Below are positions 1-8,055 of a stretch of DNA of 50,544 bases, piece after piece. Within the stretch, counting starts at the first letter, position 1, and each line of letters begins with the position of its first letter. The position numbers were made by a program, and so were the translations under genes. Source of the DNA: Kiritimatiellota bacterium (lineage in GTDB: Bacteria > Verrucomicrobiota > Kiritimatiellia > RFP12 > UBA1067); NCBI GenBank assembly GCA_009778475.1, contig WRJS01000012.1, positions 1 to 50,544 of the forward strand, given 5' to 3'. The notes below the pieces were generated by a model. The model was not told the DNA's origin and searched no databases. It was given only the letters and a program-made list of their open reading frames with translations.

Positions 1-1
1 C

Positions 2-343
2 CGCGCGGAGGCCTTCGCGTCGAAGAGCGGCGTCCTGCGCAGCGCGGCGGACGGCCTCGGGACGGGCATCGGGTTCACGCTCGCGCTCGCGCTGATCGGG
101 GCGATACGCGAGTTCGCCGGGGGTGGCTCGGTGACGCTCTGGGGCAAGCTCGCGTTCACAGAGATCCACGGCAACAGCATGGTCCTGTTCGTGCTGCCCG
201 CGGGCGGCTTCGTCGTGCTGGGGCTCCTGCTCGCGGGCATCAATCACCTGCAGGAGGTGATGGCGCGGAAGAACGGCAAGCCCGCGCCTGACCCCATCGC
301 GTTCGACTGCCGCCACTGCACCCTCTGCAAGATACCGGAGTAG
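2..343 (+). CDS. rnfE: Rnf electron transport complex subunit E (3' part only)
   Basis: Integral membrane subunit of the Rnf complex, which couples ferredoxin:NAD+ electron transfer to ion pumping across the inner membrane. The frame is open from base 2, so the gene begins outside the window and only the last 113 residues are visible. The RnfE/NqrD hallmark is present: a segment reading FASKSGVLRSAADGLG followed by a membrane helix ending in GAIREF, then a second helix starting MVLFVLPAGGFVVLG. The protein ends with a hydrophilic tail containing three cysteines in a C-x2-C-x2-C arrangement (CRHCTLC), which is not a standard part of the family as I know it. The other rnf genes presumably lie upstream, outside the window. 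NqrD of the sodium-pumping NQR is the main alternative; an Rnf assignment fits an anaerobe better. Confidence 0.85.
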   Translation, partial: RAEAFASKSGVLRSAADGLGTGIGFTLALALIGAIREFAGGGSVTLWGKLAFTEIHGNSMVLFVLPAGGFVVLGLLLAGINHLQEVMARKNGKPAPDPIAFDCRHCTLCKIPE

Positions 344-391
344 GCGGAGTTGAGATTGCATCAGCGGCCCTCGAGGGCGCTCGCCTGAACC

Positions 392-1027
392 CTAATCCCT
401 AATTTTTTCTAATAGCTCGTCCGGGGTGTCAACCGCAACGGTGAACGCGGACGCGCGTTGCCCGCCGAAGCCGAAGCGGCAGAAGCAGCTCCGGATGCCC
501 GCGTTGGCGGCGGCTTCAATATCCGTGAAGTGGTCGCCGACCATCCAGTCGTGCGCGTCGAGCGTTGCGCCCATGCGCGCGGCGGCCAAATGCAACGGCG
601 CGGGGTGCGGCTTGAGCTCGGGGCAGTCGCCGCCGCCGACAATGGCGTCGAACACGTCGAGGACGCCGAGGCCCTCGAGGATCGGCCGCGTGAAGGCGGC
701 GGGCTTGTTCGTGACGACGCCGAGCCGCCAGCCGCGTGCTTTGAGGGTGCGCAGGGCAGCCGCCATGCCGGGGTACAGGGCGGTCTGGTCGAGGAAGTGC
801 GCGGTGTAGTGCGCGCGCTGGCGCTCGAGGAGCAGCTCCATCTGGTCGGCGCGTTCGGGGACGGTGCGGGCGAGCAGGTTGCGCACGCCTTCGCCGATGG
901 CCGCCACGACGGCGTCCAGCGCCAGCGGAGGCAAGCCGAAGTCCTGGCGCACGAGGTTCACGGCGCACGCAAGGTCCGCGCGGGAGTCAATCAGCGTGCC
1001 GTCTAAATCAAACAATGCGGTTTTCAT
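392..1027 (-). CDS. gph: HAD-superfamily phosphatase, phosphoglycolate phosphatase-like
   Basis: Cytoplasmic HAD hydrolase of the Gph/PGP type, expected to dephosphorylate a small phosphorylated metabolite such as 2-phosphoglycolate. Motif I is FDLDGTLIDS near the N-terminus, with the nucleophile Asp and the acid/base Asp two residues on. Motif II is the Thr in VVTNKP, with the following Lys. The Lys in ELKPHP and motif III MVGDHFTDIEAA complete the catalytic set. A helical cap lies between motifs I and II, as in the Gph family, and the 211-residue length is normal. An in-frame ATG lies 42 bases upstream, but I chose the start at 1027 because MKTALFDLDGT is the usual family N-terminus. It is transcribed divergently from the endonuclease III-like gene. 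Substrate cannot be told from sequence; PpaX and other HAD-IA phosphatases look similar. Confidence 0.85.
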   Translation of the reverse strand: MKTALFDLDGTLIDSRADLACAVNLVRQDFGLPPLALDAVVAAIGEGVRNLLARTVPERADQMELLLERQRAHYTAHFLDQTALYPGMAAALRTLKARGWRLGVVTNKPAAFTRPILEGLGVLDVFDAIVGGGDCPELKPHPAPLHLAAARMGATLDAHDWMVGDHFTDIEAAANAGIRSCFCRFGFGGQRASAFTVAVDTPDELLEKIRD

Positions 1028-1255
1028 TGCGTCCAGTGTACCGACCCAGCGGCGGCATTGCAACATCAATTTTTCCCGTCATCGCAGCTTAGCCTTGCGT
1101 CGCCCTGCAATGCACCAAAAGACCGGGGACCGTGCCGCTGCGCTGCGCATCGACGAAAAGCCTTTCCCGTGAGCCGGGTTCCAGGTCGGGTCCATTGCAG
1201 ATTCCTTCGCGTCCCCCCTTGCCCAGCAACAGCATTCGTGCTAACATGATGCCCG

Positions 1256-1900
1256 ATGTTTCCGTTAGTTGAGCGTTTATACGAGGCGCTGTTCGCGCGT
1301 TACGGCGAGCAGCGCTGGTGGCCCAGCAAGAGCGGCGCGGCATGGGAGATCGTCGCGGGCGCGGTGCTGACGCAAAACTGCGCGTGGCGCAACGTCGAGA
1401 AGGCGCTGGGGAATCTGGCGTCCCTCGGCGTGGACACGCCGCAGCGGCTGCTCGCGCTGCCGCTCGGCGCGTTGCGGGAGGCCATCCGCCCGGCGGGCTT
1501 CTTCATGCAGAAAAGCCTCTATCTCCAAGAGGCCGCGCGGTTCCACATCGGGCACGCGGCGGCGTTTTCCACGCCCTGCGCGGCAGCGGAGCTGCACGCC
1601 CGCCGTGCGCGGCTGCTGCGCGTCAGGGGCGTGGGGCGCGAGACTGCGGACTCGATCCTGCTGTATGCGTTCAACCACCCGATATTCGTGATCGACGCCT
1701 ACACGCGGCGCGTCGCTGAGCGCCACCTCCGCATCCCCCGCGCGGCAACGCTCCCGTACGACGCGCTTCAGGCGATCTTCATGCGGAACCTGCCGAACGA
1801 CACCCGCCTCTACAACGAATACCATGCGCTGATTGTCCGGCAGTGCAAAGACACCTGCCGCAAGCAGACGTGCGGGTGCGCGTGGCTCCAGATCCTGTAG
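1256..1900 (+). CDS. Endonuclease III-related HhH-GPD DNA glycosylase (COG2231-like)
   Basis: Predicted base-excision-repair glycosylase of the HhH-GPD fold. The helix-hairpin-helix reads LLRVRGVGRETADS, and the conserved catalytic Asp is in FVIDAYTRR. The position of the lyase Lys of true Nth enzymes (GVGRKTA) is Glu here, as in the COG2231/MagIII-type relatives, which are monofunctional glycosylases. The C-terminus has four Cys (QCKDTC...CGC) but ends at once after CAWLQIL. The canonical C-x6-C-x2-C-x5-C iron-sulfur loop therefore cannot be formed with normal spacing. Length is 214 residues. It is monocistronic in this view. Activity on alkylated bases is the family-based guess; damage specificity is not readable. 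Confidence 0.8.
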   Translation: MFPLVERLYEALFARYGEQRWWPSKSGAAWEIVAGAVLTQNCAWRNVEKALGNLASLGVDTPQRLLALPLGALREAIRPAGFFMQKSLYLQEAARFHIGHAAAFSTPCAAAELHARRARLLRVRGVGRETADSILLYAFNHPIFVIDAYTRRVAERHLRIPRAATLPYDALQAIFMRNLPNDTRLYNEYHALIVRQCKDTCRKQTCGCAWLQIL

Positions 1901-2017
1901 GATGTAGGCAGCGTGCTGGCGACGGTGGCGAGGTTGCTGACAAGCCCTGCGCTCCCGGCAATGGAGTCGCGGCAAGGCGTGTGCTGATAGATAACGTCGC
2001 TTGTCGGCTGCCTCCTG

Positions 2018-2455
2018 TCAATCCCCGGCGAGGAAGAGGTCGCCGCGATTCGCGGGGAGGAAAATCTGCTTGCCGCGCAACGCGACCGCCGTCGCCGCGC
2101 CGCCGCTGCAGAGCGTCACCGGGAGGATGCTCCAGAAGTACGAGAAGCTCTCGGGGAAGATGACGAGGTTCCACGCGACAACACCGCCGTACCCGGCCGC
2201 CCAGCAGACGGCGAATGTCGCCAGGGCGCGGCCGCGCTTGCGGTTCATGCGGCGGACGAGCAGGAAGAGCAGGTAGAGGAACGGCCCGGCCATGCGTGAG
2301 ATGGTCAGCCCGAGGAATGCGATCTCCTTCATCATGCCGAACCCGCCCGCGCCGATCTTCACCACGCTCCAGAAGAAATAGAGGAACACGAAAATCTGCG
2401 GCAGCAGCAGGATGAGGACGAGCGCCTCGGCAATCATCTTGAGGGTGTCTTTCAT
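2018..2455 (-). CDS. Small integral membrane protein, translationally coupled to lipB
   Basis: I do not recognise a family. The 145-residue product has about four hydrophobic segments: one starting near residue 10 (EALVLILLLPQIFVFLYFF), one near 45-65, one around 78-95, and one near 105-125. A basic loop (RRMNRKRGR) follows the second. Its ATG overlaps the lipB stop in an ATGA arrangement (bases 2452-2455), so it is almost certainly co-translated with lipB. That overlap and the coherent membrane pattern are the reasons to believe the gene is real. No catalytic motif is visible. The GC-rich plus-strand ORFs over the same bases are shadows. Confidence 0.7.
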   Translation of the reverse strand: MKDTLKMIAEALVLILLLPQIFVFLYFFWSVVKIGAGGFGMMKEIAFLGLTISRMAGPFLYLLFLLVRRMNRKRGRALATFAVCWAAGYGGVVAWNLVIFPESFSYFWSILPVTLCSGGAATAVALRGKQIFLPANRGDLFLAGD

Positions 2456-3099
2456 GGCGCTCCGTAGTTGAGGGTTTCCTTGAACGCGCGGACGACGTGC
2501 CGTTTCACATCTTGCATATCAACAGGGCGGCCGAGCAGCTGGCGCATGGACGTGACGCCCGCGTCGCGCAGGCCGCACGGCACGATGCCTTGGTAGTCCT
2601 CCAGGCGCGTGTTGACGTTCAGCGCGAAGCCGTGCATCGTGACCTGCCGCGAGACGCGTATGCCGATGGCCGCGAGCTTGCAGCCGCCGACCCACACGCC
2701 GCGGTTGCGCGCGTCGCGCCCGGCGGTGATGCCGCAGGCCGCGGCCGCGCGGATGAGGGCCTCCTCCAGCGCCGTGACATACTCGACCACGCGCAGGCCC
2801 GCCTCCCCGAGGTGGATGACGGGATAGCCGACGAGCTGGCCCGGGCCGTGGTAGGTCACGTCGCCGCCGCGCGAGGTCGCGGCGCATTCGATGCCGGCCT
2901 CGCGCAAGGTCTCGTCAGAGTAGAGGATGTGAGAGGCGTCGGCGGAATTGCCGAGGGTATAGACGGGGCGGTGCTCCAGCAGGAGCAGGCAGTCCGGCGC
3001 GTCGCCCGCGACACGCCGGGCGTGGGCGCGCTCCTGAAGCGCGAGCACGTCCGCGTAACCCTGGTCTGCGCCGAGGTCCGTGACCTGAAGCATCCGCAT
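2452..3099 (-). CDS. lipB: Octanoyltransferase LipB
   Basis: Transfers octanoyl groups from octanoyl-ACP to the lipoyl domains of 2-oxoacid dehydrogenases or GcvH, the first step of endogenous lipoate synthesis in the cytoplasm. The family signature RGGDVTYHGPGQL is intact. So are the conserved Lys in GGCKLAAIGI, the downstream VTMHGFALNV segment and the catalytic Cys in GIVPCGL. I placed the start at 3099 because GGAGG sits eight bases upstream of that ATG. The open frame extends further to 3153, but that extension carries no similarity I can see. Product is 215 residues, normal for LipB. The stop overlaps the next gene's start (ATGA). lipA is not in the window. Confidence 0.93.
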   Translation of the reverse strand: MRMLQVTDLGADQGYADVLALQERAHARRVAGDAPDCLLLLEHRPVYTLGNSADASHILYSDETLREAGIECAATSRGGDVTYHGPGQLVGYPVIHLGEAGLRVVEYVTALEEALIRAAAACGITAGRDARNRGVWVGGCKLAAIGIRVSRQVTMHGFALNVNTRLEDYQGIVPCGLRDAGVTSMRQLLGRPVDMQDVKRHVVRAFKETLNYGAP

Positions 3100-3190
3100 G
3101 ACGACCGCCTCCGAACAGGTGAAACAACAAAACCGGGCACCTTGCTCACGCATGGTGACCGGTCGAAAGAAAGGGGCACGCGAAGCCAGG

Positions 3191-3454
3191 TCAACCCATC
3201 TTCGCGATGCTCGCCGCCATGCGTGACTTTTTGCGGCTGGCGTTGTTCTTTGCGATGATGCCCTTCTTCGCCGTCTTGTCCAAGACGGACGAATATTCCG
3301 AATAGGCCTTCGTCGCCTCCTCCTTGTTGCCTGTCCCGATTGCGGACAAGACCTTCTTGCGGGCGGTCAGCACGCGGCTCTTCCCAGCCTTGTTGCGAAC
3401 CCGGCTAGCTTCCGCCTGCTTAACACGTTTGACAGCACTCTTAATTTTCGCCAT
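3191..3454 (-). CDS. rpsT: 30S ribosomal protein S20
   Basis: Small-subunit ribosomal protein that binds 16S rRNA and is needed early in 30S assembly. The 87-residue, lysine/arginine-rich helical sequence starts MAKIKSAVKRVKQAE and ends KKSRMAASIAKMG, a typical S20. AAGGAG lies about 10 bases before the ATG. A good sigma70-like promoter lies just upstream (3501-3528). It stands alone in front of lipB on the same strand, 91 bases away, and may be transcribed into it. Confidence 0.96.
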   Translation of the reverse strand: MAKIKSAVKRVKQAEASRVRNKAGKSRVLTARKKVLSAIGTGNKEEATKAYSEYSSVLDKTAKKGIIAKNNASRKKSRMAASIAKMG

Positions 3455-3500
3455 GAATCCTTGCTCCTTGAAAACTCCTTTTCGATAAAGAACGGCATAT

Positions 3501-3528
3501 AGTGTACCTGATTTACAGAAATGGTCAA
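3501..3528 (-). promoter_or_regulatory. Predicted sigma70-type promoter of rpsT
   Basis: Reading the minus strand, TTGACC (3528-3523) is followed by a 16-base spacer and TACACT (3506-3501), about 47 bases before the rpsT ATG. This is inferred from the sequence only. Confidence 0.6.
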
Positions 3529-3599
3529 CAGTTAAGAATGGGTTGCGGCGATTTTTTCTTGCCCGGCCAGTGGAGGCGCCTGCCCTCCCGCGGCGGGCC

Positions 3600-4814
3600 T
3601 CACGGCCGAAACACGTCCTTGACGGCCTGCAGGTAGCGGTAGCCGTTGCGGGTGTCGGGCTCGAGGTAGCTGCCTTCGGTCCATTCGTTCCAGCAGTTGA
3701 TGTTGAGGATGCGCGGGCCGTCGGGGTCGGCGAGGAGGCGGTCGCGGGTCATGCGGAGCGCGGCCTCGAAGTTGGCGGGGGTGTTGTCGCCGATGGTGTT
3801 GGTGAAGGGGTAGCCGAAGTTGCCGAAGGGGTCGCTGACGTGGCACCGCGGGCTGGGGTCCCAGCCGACGCTGACGTTGGGGAAGTACGGCACGGCGTAG
3901 TCGCGCGTCGCGCGGTCGGCGTAGGCGAAGTAGGCGTCGCGCACGGTGTTGTAGTCGGTCTCCTGCTCGTCGAGCGGGACGTGGTGGATCCAGACGTAGG
4001 AGGTCGCGGAGTCGAAGCCGAGCGCGGGGACGAGCTGTTTGTAGTCGCCCGCGATTCTCTCGTTCGGCAGGATGGGGTTGCCCCACGCCACGAGGTTGAG
4101 GTGCAGGCCGGGGAGGCCTGCGGCGACGGCCTTGGCGCGGAACGCGTCGAGGGCCTCGCGTGTGGTCTCGACGCTGCCGAAGCTGGCCATGAGGCGCTCG
4201 AGGTCGTAAAACGAGAAGTAGGGCTTGCCGTCGATGCGCCAGTAGGCGGGGTGCTTGAAGTAGCGGGTGATGAGCAGGTCGCAGATGCGGCCGAAGGTCT
4301 CGGGCGTGACCGCGCCGGGGTACATGAGTTGCGGCGGCTTGTCTTTCCGCGCGGGGAAGATGTCCACCCAGTCGTGGTTGGCCCACATGAAGGCGAATTT
4401 GAGGCGGCGGTTGTTGGGTGCCTTCAGGAAGCCGTTGTCGATGGGCGCGTCGAGGAAGGGGCCGTCGTCGTAATGATACCAGTCGAAGATGAACGCGTCG
4501 ATGCCGTAGTCGGCGGCCGCGTCGATTTTCCGCGCCATGACGGCGGGGTCGGACTCGTCCTCGTGTCCCCAGACGGGGACCTTGGGCTGCTGGTGGCCCT
4601 CGAAACGGGGCTTGGCCGTTTTGACCAGCTCCCACTCGGACCAGCCTTTGCCGCGGTCGCGCTCGTTGCGCGGGTCGCCGGGGTGGTAGTTGCCGAAGTA
4701 GTAGCACGCGACGGTGATGCCGTCGGCGTTTTTCGCCGTGGCGTCGGCGTTGTCTTTTCTGTCACAGCCGAGGGCCAGCAACAGGCCGGCAACGCTGATG
4801 AGTGCTTTGTTCAT
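3600..4814 (-). CDS. GH99-like / WbsX-type lipoprotein
   Basis: Predicted exported lipoprotein with a GH99-like (WbsX) catalytic barrel, the fold of endo-acting mannan hydrolases and related polysaccharide enzymes. The N-terminus is a short hydrophobic signal with a lipobox-like LLALGC, so it probably sits on the periplasmic face of a membrane. Family motifs are clear: ACYYFGNYHPGDPRNE at the start of the mature domain, FIFDWYHYDDGPFL in the middle, LKFAFMWANHDWVD, RYFKHPAYWRIDGKPYFSFYD, and the C-terminal ILNINCWNEWTEGSYLEPD, which carries the family's acidic pair. Length (404) is typical. Its ATG overlaps the stop of the RsmC-like gene (ATGA at 4811-4814), so it is translated from the lolD operon. 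Substrate is unknown. Confidence 0.8.
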   Translation of the reverse strand: MNKALISVAGLLLALGCDRKDNADATAKNADGITVACYYFGNYHPGDPRNERDRGKGWSEWELVKTAKPRFEGHQQPKVPVWGHEDESDPAVMARKIDAAADYGIDAFIFDWYHYDDGPFLDAPIDNGFLKAPNNRRLKFAFMWANHDWVDIFPARKDKPPQLMYPGAVTPETFGRICDLLITRYFKHPAYWRIDGKPYFSFYDLERLMASFGSVETTREALDAFRAKAVAAGLPGLHLNLVAWGNPILPNERIAGDYKQLVPALGFDSATSYVWIHHVPLDEQETDYNTVRDAYFAYADRATRDYAVPYFPNVSVGWDPSPRCHVSDPFGNFGYPFTNTIGDNTPANFEAALRMTRDRLLADPDGPRILNINCWNEWTEGSYLEPDTRNGYRYLQAVKDVFRP

Positions 4815-6028
4815 GGTTTGTTTCCTTTCTGGCGTGTGAAGCGGATGACGCTGTAACCGCGCCGCGCGATGACGGCGGCGTCGGCGAAGCGGGTTTTGAC
4901 GCAGGCGTGGAGACCCGCCGGGGATTTCGCGACGAGCAGGCCGGTGCCGCCGGGGCGCAGTGCGGCGGCGGCGGTATCGACGAAGAGCTGTGCGATGCGG
5001 AAATCGGAAAAGTAGGGCGGGTTGCCGACCAGCATGTCGAAGCCGCTTTCCGTGATGCCGGTGTCGGACAGCACGAGCGGATGCCCCGAGAGGCCGAGGG
5101 CATCAAGGTTGCGGCGCGTCGCGTCGAGCGCGCGCGCGTCGGAGTCAACGAACGTCACGTTCACGTCGGGCCGCTGCGCCGCCAGCAGGAGGCCGACGAG
5201 GCCGCACCCGCACCCGAGGTCGAGGATGCGCTGACCGGGCTGGAGGCCGTGCGCCGCGATCTCCGCAAGCGCCAGCCCGCCCATGTCGGCGCGGCGGTGG
5301 CAGAACACGCCCGGGAGGGAGGCGAGCGTTATCGGCGCCCCGCCCGGGAGCGAGGCCGTGAATTCGGCGCGGAACGTGCGCGGCTTGGCGAGCGGCGCGC
5401 GCTTGACGGCGGTGACGCAGAAGAGGCCTTTCGTGTCGGTGTGCGCGGAGAGGTTGCCGAACATCTGGCGGATTTGCTTGATGAGCGTTCCGGCATCGCC
5501 CTCGTAGGCGATGACGCACGTCCCGCCGGTGTTCAGGCGCGCGTGGGTCGCCTCGATCTGGTCCATGAGCAACTCGCCCGTCGTCGTCGCGGCGGATGCG
5601 GCGAAGAGGGCGAGGTCGTAGTGCGCGGCGGGGATTCCCGACGTGCAAGCGAGGCGGACGCGGGCGGCGTCCGGTGCGTCAGCCCCGATAGCGCAGCGCA
5701 CGAAAGGGTCGTGCGCGAACGCGCAGGGCAGGCCGTTCGCGCCGAGGTTGCGCAGGATGGCCCGCGCGTGGTGGAGGTCGAGCGCGTGGCAGGTGATGCG
5801 GCTGCCGGGGTGGCAGGCCGCCGCGATCATCGCGAGCGCACCTGTGCGGTTGCCCGTGAGCAGCAGGCTTGACAGGGGCGCTTGCCGCGCACAGATGTGC
5901 TGAATCAGGAGCGCCTCGGTGATGTGCAGCCCCGAGTGCGACAGGACACGGAAACGCTTGTCCGCGAAAAACTCCGCTTTCGCTTTGGAGACCGGCAGGT
6001 CGGTTGTGCGGATGGTGTGAGTGGGCAT
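4811..6028 (-). CDS. RsmC/RlmG-like SAM-dependent rRNA methyltransferase
   Basis: Two-domain class I methyltransferase resembling RsmC/RlmG, which methylate guanines of rRNA (N2). The N-terminal half is a degenerate Rossmann-like domain (LLTGNRTGALAMIAA). The C-terminal half has the SAM-binding motif ILDLGCGCGLVGL and the catalytic NPPY (MLVGNPPYFSD), the signature of N-methylating enzymes acting on exocyclic amines. Length of 405 residues fits the family. I prefer the ATG at 6028 over the TTG at 6037; neither has a strong ribosome binding site. It follows lolD by 17 bases and overlaps the GH99-like gene by four, so the three genes form an operon of unrelated functions. Exact rRNA target is not readable. 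Confidence 0.82.
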   Translation of the reverse strand: MPTHTIRTTDLPVSKAKAEFFADKRFRVLSHSGLHITEALLIQHICARQAPLSSLLLTGNRTGALAMIAAACHPGSRITCHALDLHHARAILRNLGANGLPCAFAHDPFVRCAIGADAPDAARVRLACTSGIPAAHYDLALFAASAATTTGELLMDQIEATHARLNTGGTCVIAYEGDAGTLIKQIRQMFGNLSAHTDTKGLFCVTAVKRAPLAKPRTFRAEFTASLPGGAPITLASLPGVFCHRRADMGGLALAEIAAHGLQPGQRILDLGCGCGLVGLLLAAQRPDVNVTFVDSDARALDATRRNLDALGLSGHPLVLSDTGITESGFDMLVGNPPYFSDFRIAQLFVDTAAAALRPGGTGLLVAKSPAGLHACVKTRFADAAVIARRGYSVIRFTRQKGNKP

Positions 6029-6045
6029 TGGGGGCAAGTTACGAA

Positions 6046-6741
6046 TTACGCATCCCTCATTTCCTCGAGCCGCCCGTCTTGGAGCTCAAACACGCGGTCG
6101 CAGAGGTCGGCGGTTTCGGTCGCGTGCGTGACCATCACGACGGACAGCTCCCGTGTGCGCGAGAGGCCGAAGAGCATCTCGATAATCTGCCCGCCCGTCA
6201 TGCGGTCGAGGTTTCCCGTCGGCTCGTCCGCGAGGATGAGCGCGGGCTCGTTGACCAGCGCACGGGCGAGCGCGACACGCTGCTGCTCCCCGCCCGAGAG
6301 CTCCAGCGGCGTATGGTTCATGCGGTCCGCAAGACCGACCCACTCCAGCAGCTCCTGTGCGCGGCGGCGCATCTGCGCACGGCTGATGTTGCGCGCGCCC
6401 GTCATCGCCGGCAGCATCACGTTCTCGGTCACGTCCATCTCGGGCAGGAGGTGGTAGGACTGGAAGACGAAGCCGATGTTCGCGGCGCGGAGCGCGGTGC
6501 GCCTGCGCTGAGAAAGCTGATAGAGCGGCTGGCCCATGATGGCGACCGTCCCGGCGTCTGGCCGGTCAAGCCCGCCCAGCACGTTCAGGAGCGTGCTTTT
6601 GCCCGCGCCGCTGCGGCCGATGATCGCGATGCGCTCGCCCGCGCCCACGCTAAACGACGCGCCTTTGAGGACCTCCACGCGCTTGTGCGGGAGGATGTAC
6701 GTCTTGTGAATGCCTGTGGCTTCTAGCAGGTACATAATCAT
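6046..6741 (-). CDS. lolD: Lipoprotein-release-type ABC transporter ATPase (LolD-like)
   Basis: Cytoplasmic ATPase of the LolD/MacB subfamily, which powers lipoprotein release from the inner membrane or related export. Walker A is IGRSGAGKST, the Q-loop is VFQSYHLLPEMDV, the ABC signature is LSGGEQQRVALARAL, Walker B is LILADEPTGNLD, and the H-loop is VMVTHATE. The sequence YHLLPEMDVTENVMLP is typical of LolD. Length is 231 residues; the start could also be the ATG at 6735. The cognate LolC/LolE permease is not adjacent in this window. It is the first gene of a three-gene run with the RsmC-like methyltransferase and the GH99-like lipoprotein. MacB- or FtsE-type function cannot be excluded. 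Confidence 0.85.
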   Translation of the reverse strand: MIMYLLEATGIHKTYILPHKRVEVLKGASFSVGAGERIAIIGRSGAGKSTLLNVLGGLDRPDAGTVAIMGQPLYQLSQRRRTALRAANIGFVFQSYHLLPEMDVTENVMLPAMTGARNISRAQMRRRAQELLEWVGLADRMNHTPLELSGGEQQRVALARALVNEPALILADEPTGNLDRMTGGQIIEMLFGLSRTRELSVVMVTHATETADLCDRVFELQDGRLEEMRDA

Positions 6742-6924
6742 CCGTGGTCAAGGGTCATCAAACAATCGGGATTTTCCCCGAACAAATAAATAGGGGCAGG
6801 CATAGATAAACAAACTATTTCAGTCCCGATTTGTAATACAGTTTAACCCATTTCAGGCGCAGGGTCAACTGGTTTTTCGCCCCCGGTTGTTAAACTTCCA
6901 CTCACACTCTTTAGTAATTGAAAA

Positions 6925-6999
6925 GGCGAAAGGAGCGGGGACTTCGGTGACGTAGGGGACGACGGGGAAAACACCTGCGTCACCTGGGTCTCCTTCGCC
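6925..6999. repeat. Long imperfect inverted repeat
   Basis: GGCGAAAGGAG (6925-6935) pairs with CTCCTTCGCC (6990-6999), with one bulge. Inside it, GGTGACGTAGG pairs with CCTGCGTCACC with one mismatch. The arms are separated by a short A-rich loop. It could form a stem-loop or be another member of the dispersed repeat set in this genome. Confidence 0.6.
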
Positions 7000-7144
7000 A
7001 CCTATGCCTCTTTTCGCAGGAGTAAGCCCCTGCGGTTACAATTAATCCTCTGCTTTTTATTACACAGAGAACCATGGAGAAGTCACAGGGATACACGAAG
7101 TTTTTGCAAAGACATACTGATGAAAATTTTCTGTTTTTTAGGGG

Positions 7145-7173
7145 TTGACTTCCGTGCGCGGATACCCTACACT
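7145..7173 (+). promoter_or_regulatory. Predicted sigma70-type promoter of glpF
   Basis: TTGACT (7145-7150), a 17-base spacer, then TACACT (7168-7173). The ATG of glpF is about 58 bases downstream. Confidence 0.65.
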
Positions 7174-7181
7174 TAATGCCA

Positions 7182-7204
7182 ACTATTGGACTAACTCTAA
7201 TAGT
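7182..7204. promoter_or_regulatory. Small palindrome in glpF leader (possible operator)
   Basis: ACTATT (7182-7187) and its exact inverse AATAGT (7199-7204) lie 11 bases apart, directly downstream of the predicted transcription start. The position suits a repressor operator or a leader stem-loop. The functional call is inference. Confidence 0.3.
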
Positions 7205-7231
7205 GGTCATTAACCAATAAAGGAGGAGAGC

Positions 7232-8044
7232 ATGAGGCATATTCGGAGTTGGGTCGGGGAGGCGCTCGGGACGTTCATCCTGACGCTGTTCGGTTGCGGG
7301 GCGGTGGTGGTGTCGGTGCTGTTCGGGGCGCACGTGGGGCTGATGCAGGTGGCAGTGGTGTGGGGCGTGGGCGTGATGCTGGCGATCTACATCACGCGGC
7401 ATTTGTCGAACGCGCACCTCAACCCGGCGGTGAGCGTCGCGATGGTGGTGAGCGGGCGTATGCCGGCGCGGAAGCTGCTGCGCCATGTGTCGGCGCAGTT
7501 CGCGGGCGCGATCGTGGCGGGCTTTGCGGTGTACCTGCTTTTCAACCCGTCCATCGCCGCGTTCGAGGCGGCGAACGGCATCGTGCGCGGAAGCCCGGAG
7601 TCGGTGTTCACGGCGAAGATGTTCGGCGAGTTCTACCCGAACCCGAGCCTCGACGGCGAGGGGCAGGCGGTGGTCTCGATGCCGCTGGCGTTCGGCGTGG
7701 AGGCCTTCGCGACGTTTCTGCTGGTGCTGTTCATCTTCGCGCTGACGGACGACTGCAACGTGGGGCGTCCGAACGAGAACAGTGCGCCGCTGCTCATCGG
7801 CCTGACGGTGACGTCGCTCATCTGCCTGACCGCGCCGCTGACGCAGACGGGGCTGAACCCTGCGCGTGATTTCGGGCCGCGGCTGGTGTCGTGGCTGATG
7901 GGTTGGAAGGGCGCGGCGTTCCCGGCCAACGGCGGCGCGTTCTGGGTGTATATCCTTGCGCCCGTCGTGGGGGGAATCGTCGCGGCGCTGGTGTTCAACC
8001 ACATCATCACGCCGCTGATGAACGCGGTTAAACCGGAAAAGTAA
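7232..8044 (+). CDS. glpF: Glycerol uptake facilitator (MIP/aquaglyceroporin)
   Basis: Inner-membrane channel of the major intrinsic protein family for passive entry of glycerol or similar small solutes. The two pore half-helices are marked by AHLNPAVSV (Asn64) and GLNPARDFGPR (Asn209). The Asp right after NPAR is the hallmark of glycerol facilitators as opposed to water-only aquaporins. Six hydrophobic segments fit the fold, and 270 residues is normal for GlpF. A very strong ribosome binding site (AAAGGAGGAGAGC) precedes the ATG. No glpK or glpD lies nearby. Instead the next gene, 11 bases on, is a CobW-type metallochaperone GTPase, so the pair may be co-transcribed and the channel might carry something other than glycerol. 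Confidence 0.88.
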   Translation: MRHIRSWVGEALGTFILTLFGCGAVVVSVLFGAHVGLMQVAVVWGVGVMLAIYITRHLSNAHLNPAVSVAMVVSGRMPARKLLRHVSAQFAGAIVAGFAVYLLFNPSIAAFEAANGIVRGSPESVFTAKMFGEFYPNPSLDGEGQAVVSMPLAFGVEAFATFLLVLFIFALTDDCNVGRPNENSAPLLIGLTVTSLICLTAPLTQTGLNPARDFGPRLVSWLMGWKGAAFPANGGAFWVYILAPVVGGIVAALVFNHIITPLMNAVKPEK

Positions 8045-8055
8045 GAGGAGTCATC

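Larger units (their letters stand above)
6742..7231. other. Intergenic region between divergent lolD and glpF
   Basis: No gene seen in these 490 bases. The left third is AT-rich and should contain the lolD promoter. The centre has an imperfect inverted repeat (6925-6999). A degenerate single arm of the CACAGAG repeat lies at about 7060-7110. The right end carries the glpF promoter and a small palindrome. Confidence 0.6.

Noticed and set aside
3543..4856. 437-residue plus-strand frame opposite the GH99-like gene
   Set aside because: Val/Gly/Glu-rich shadow of GC-rich codons; the opposite strand has clear family motifs.
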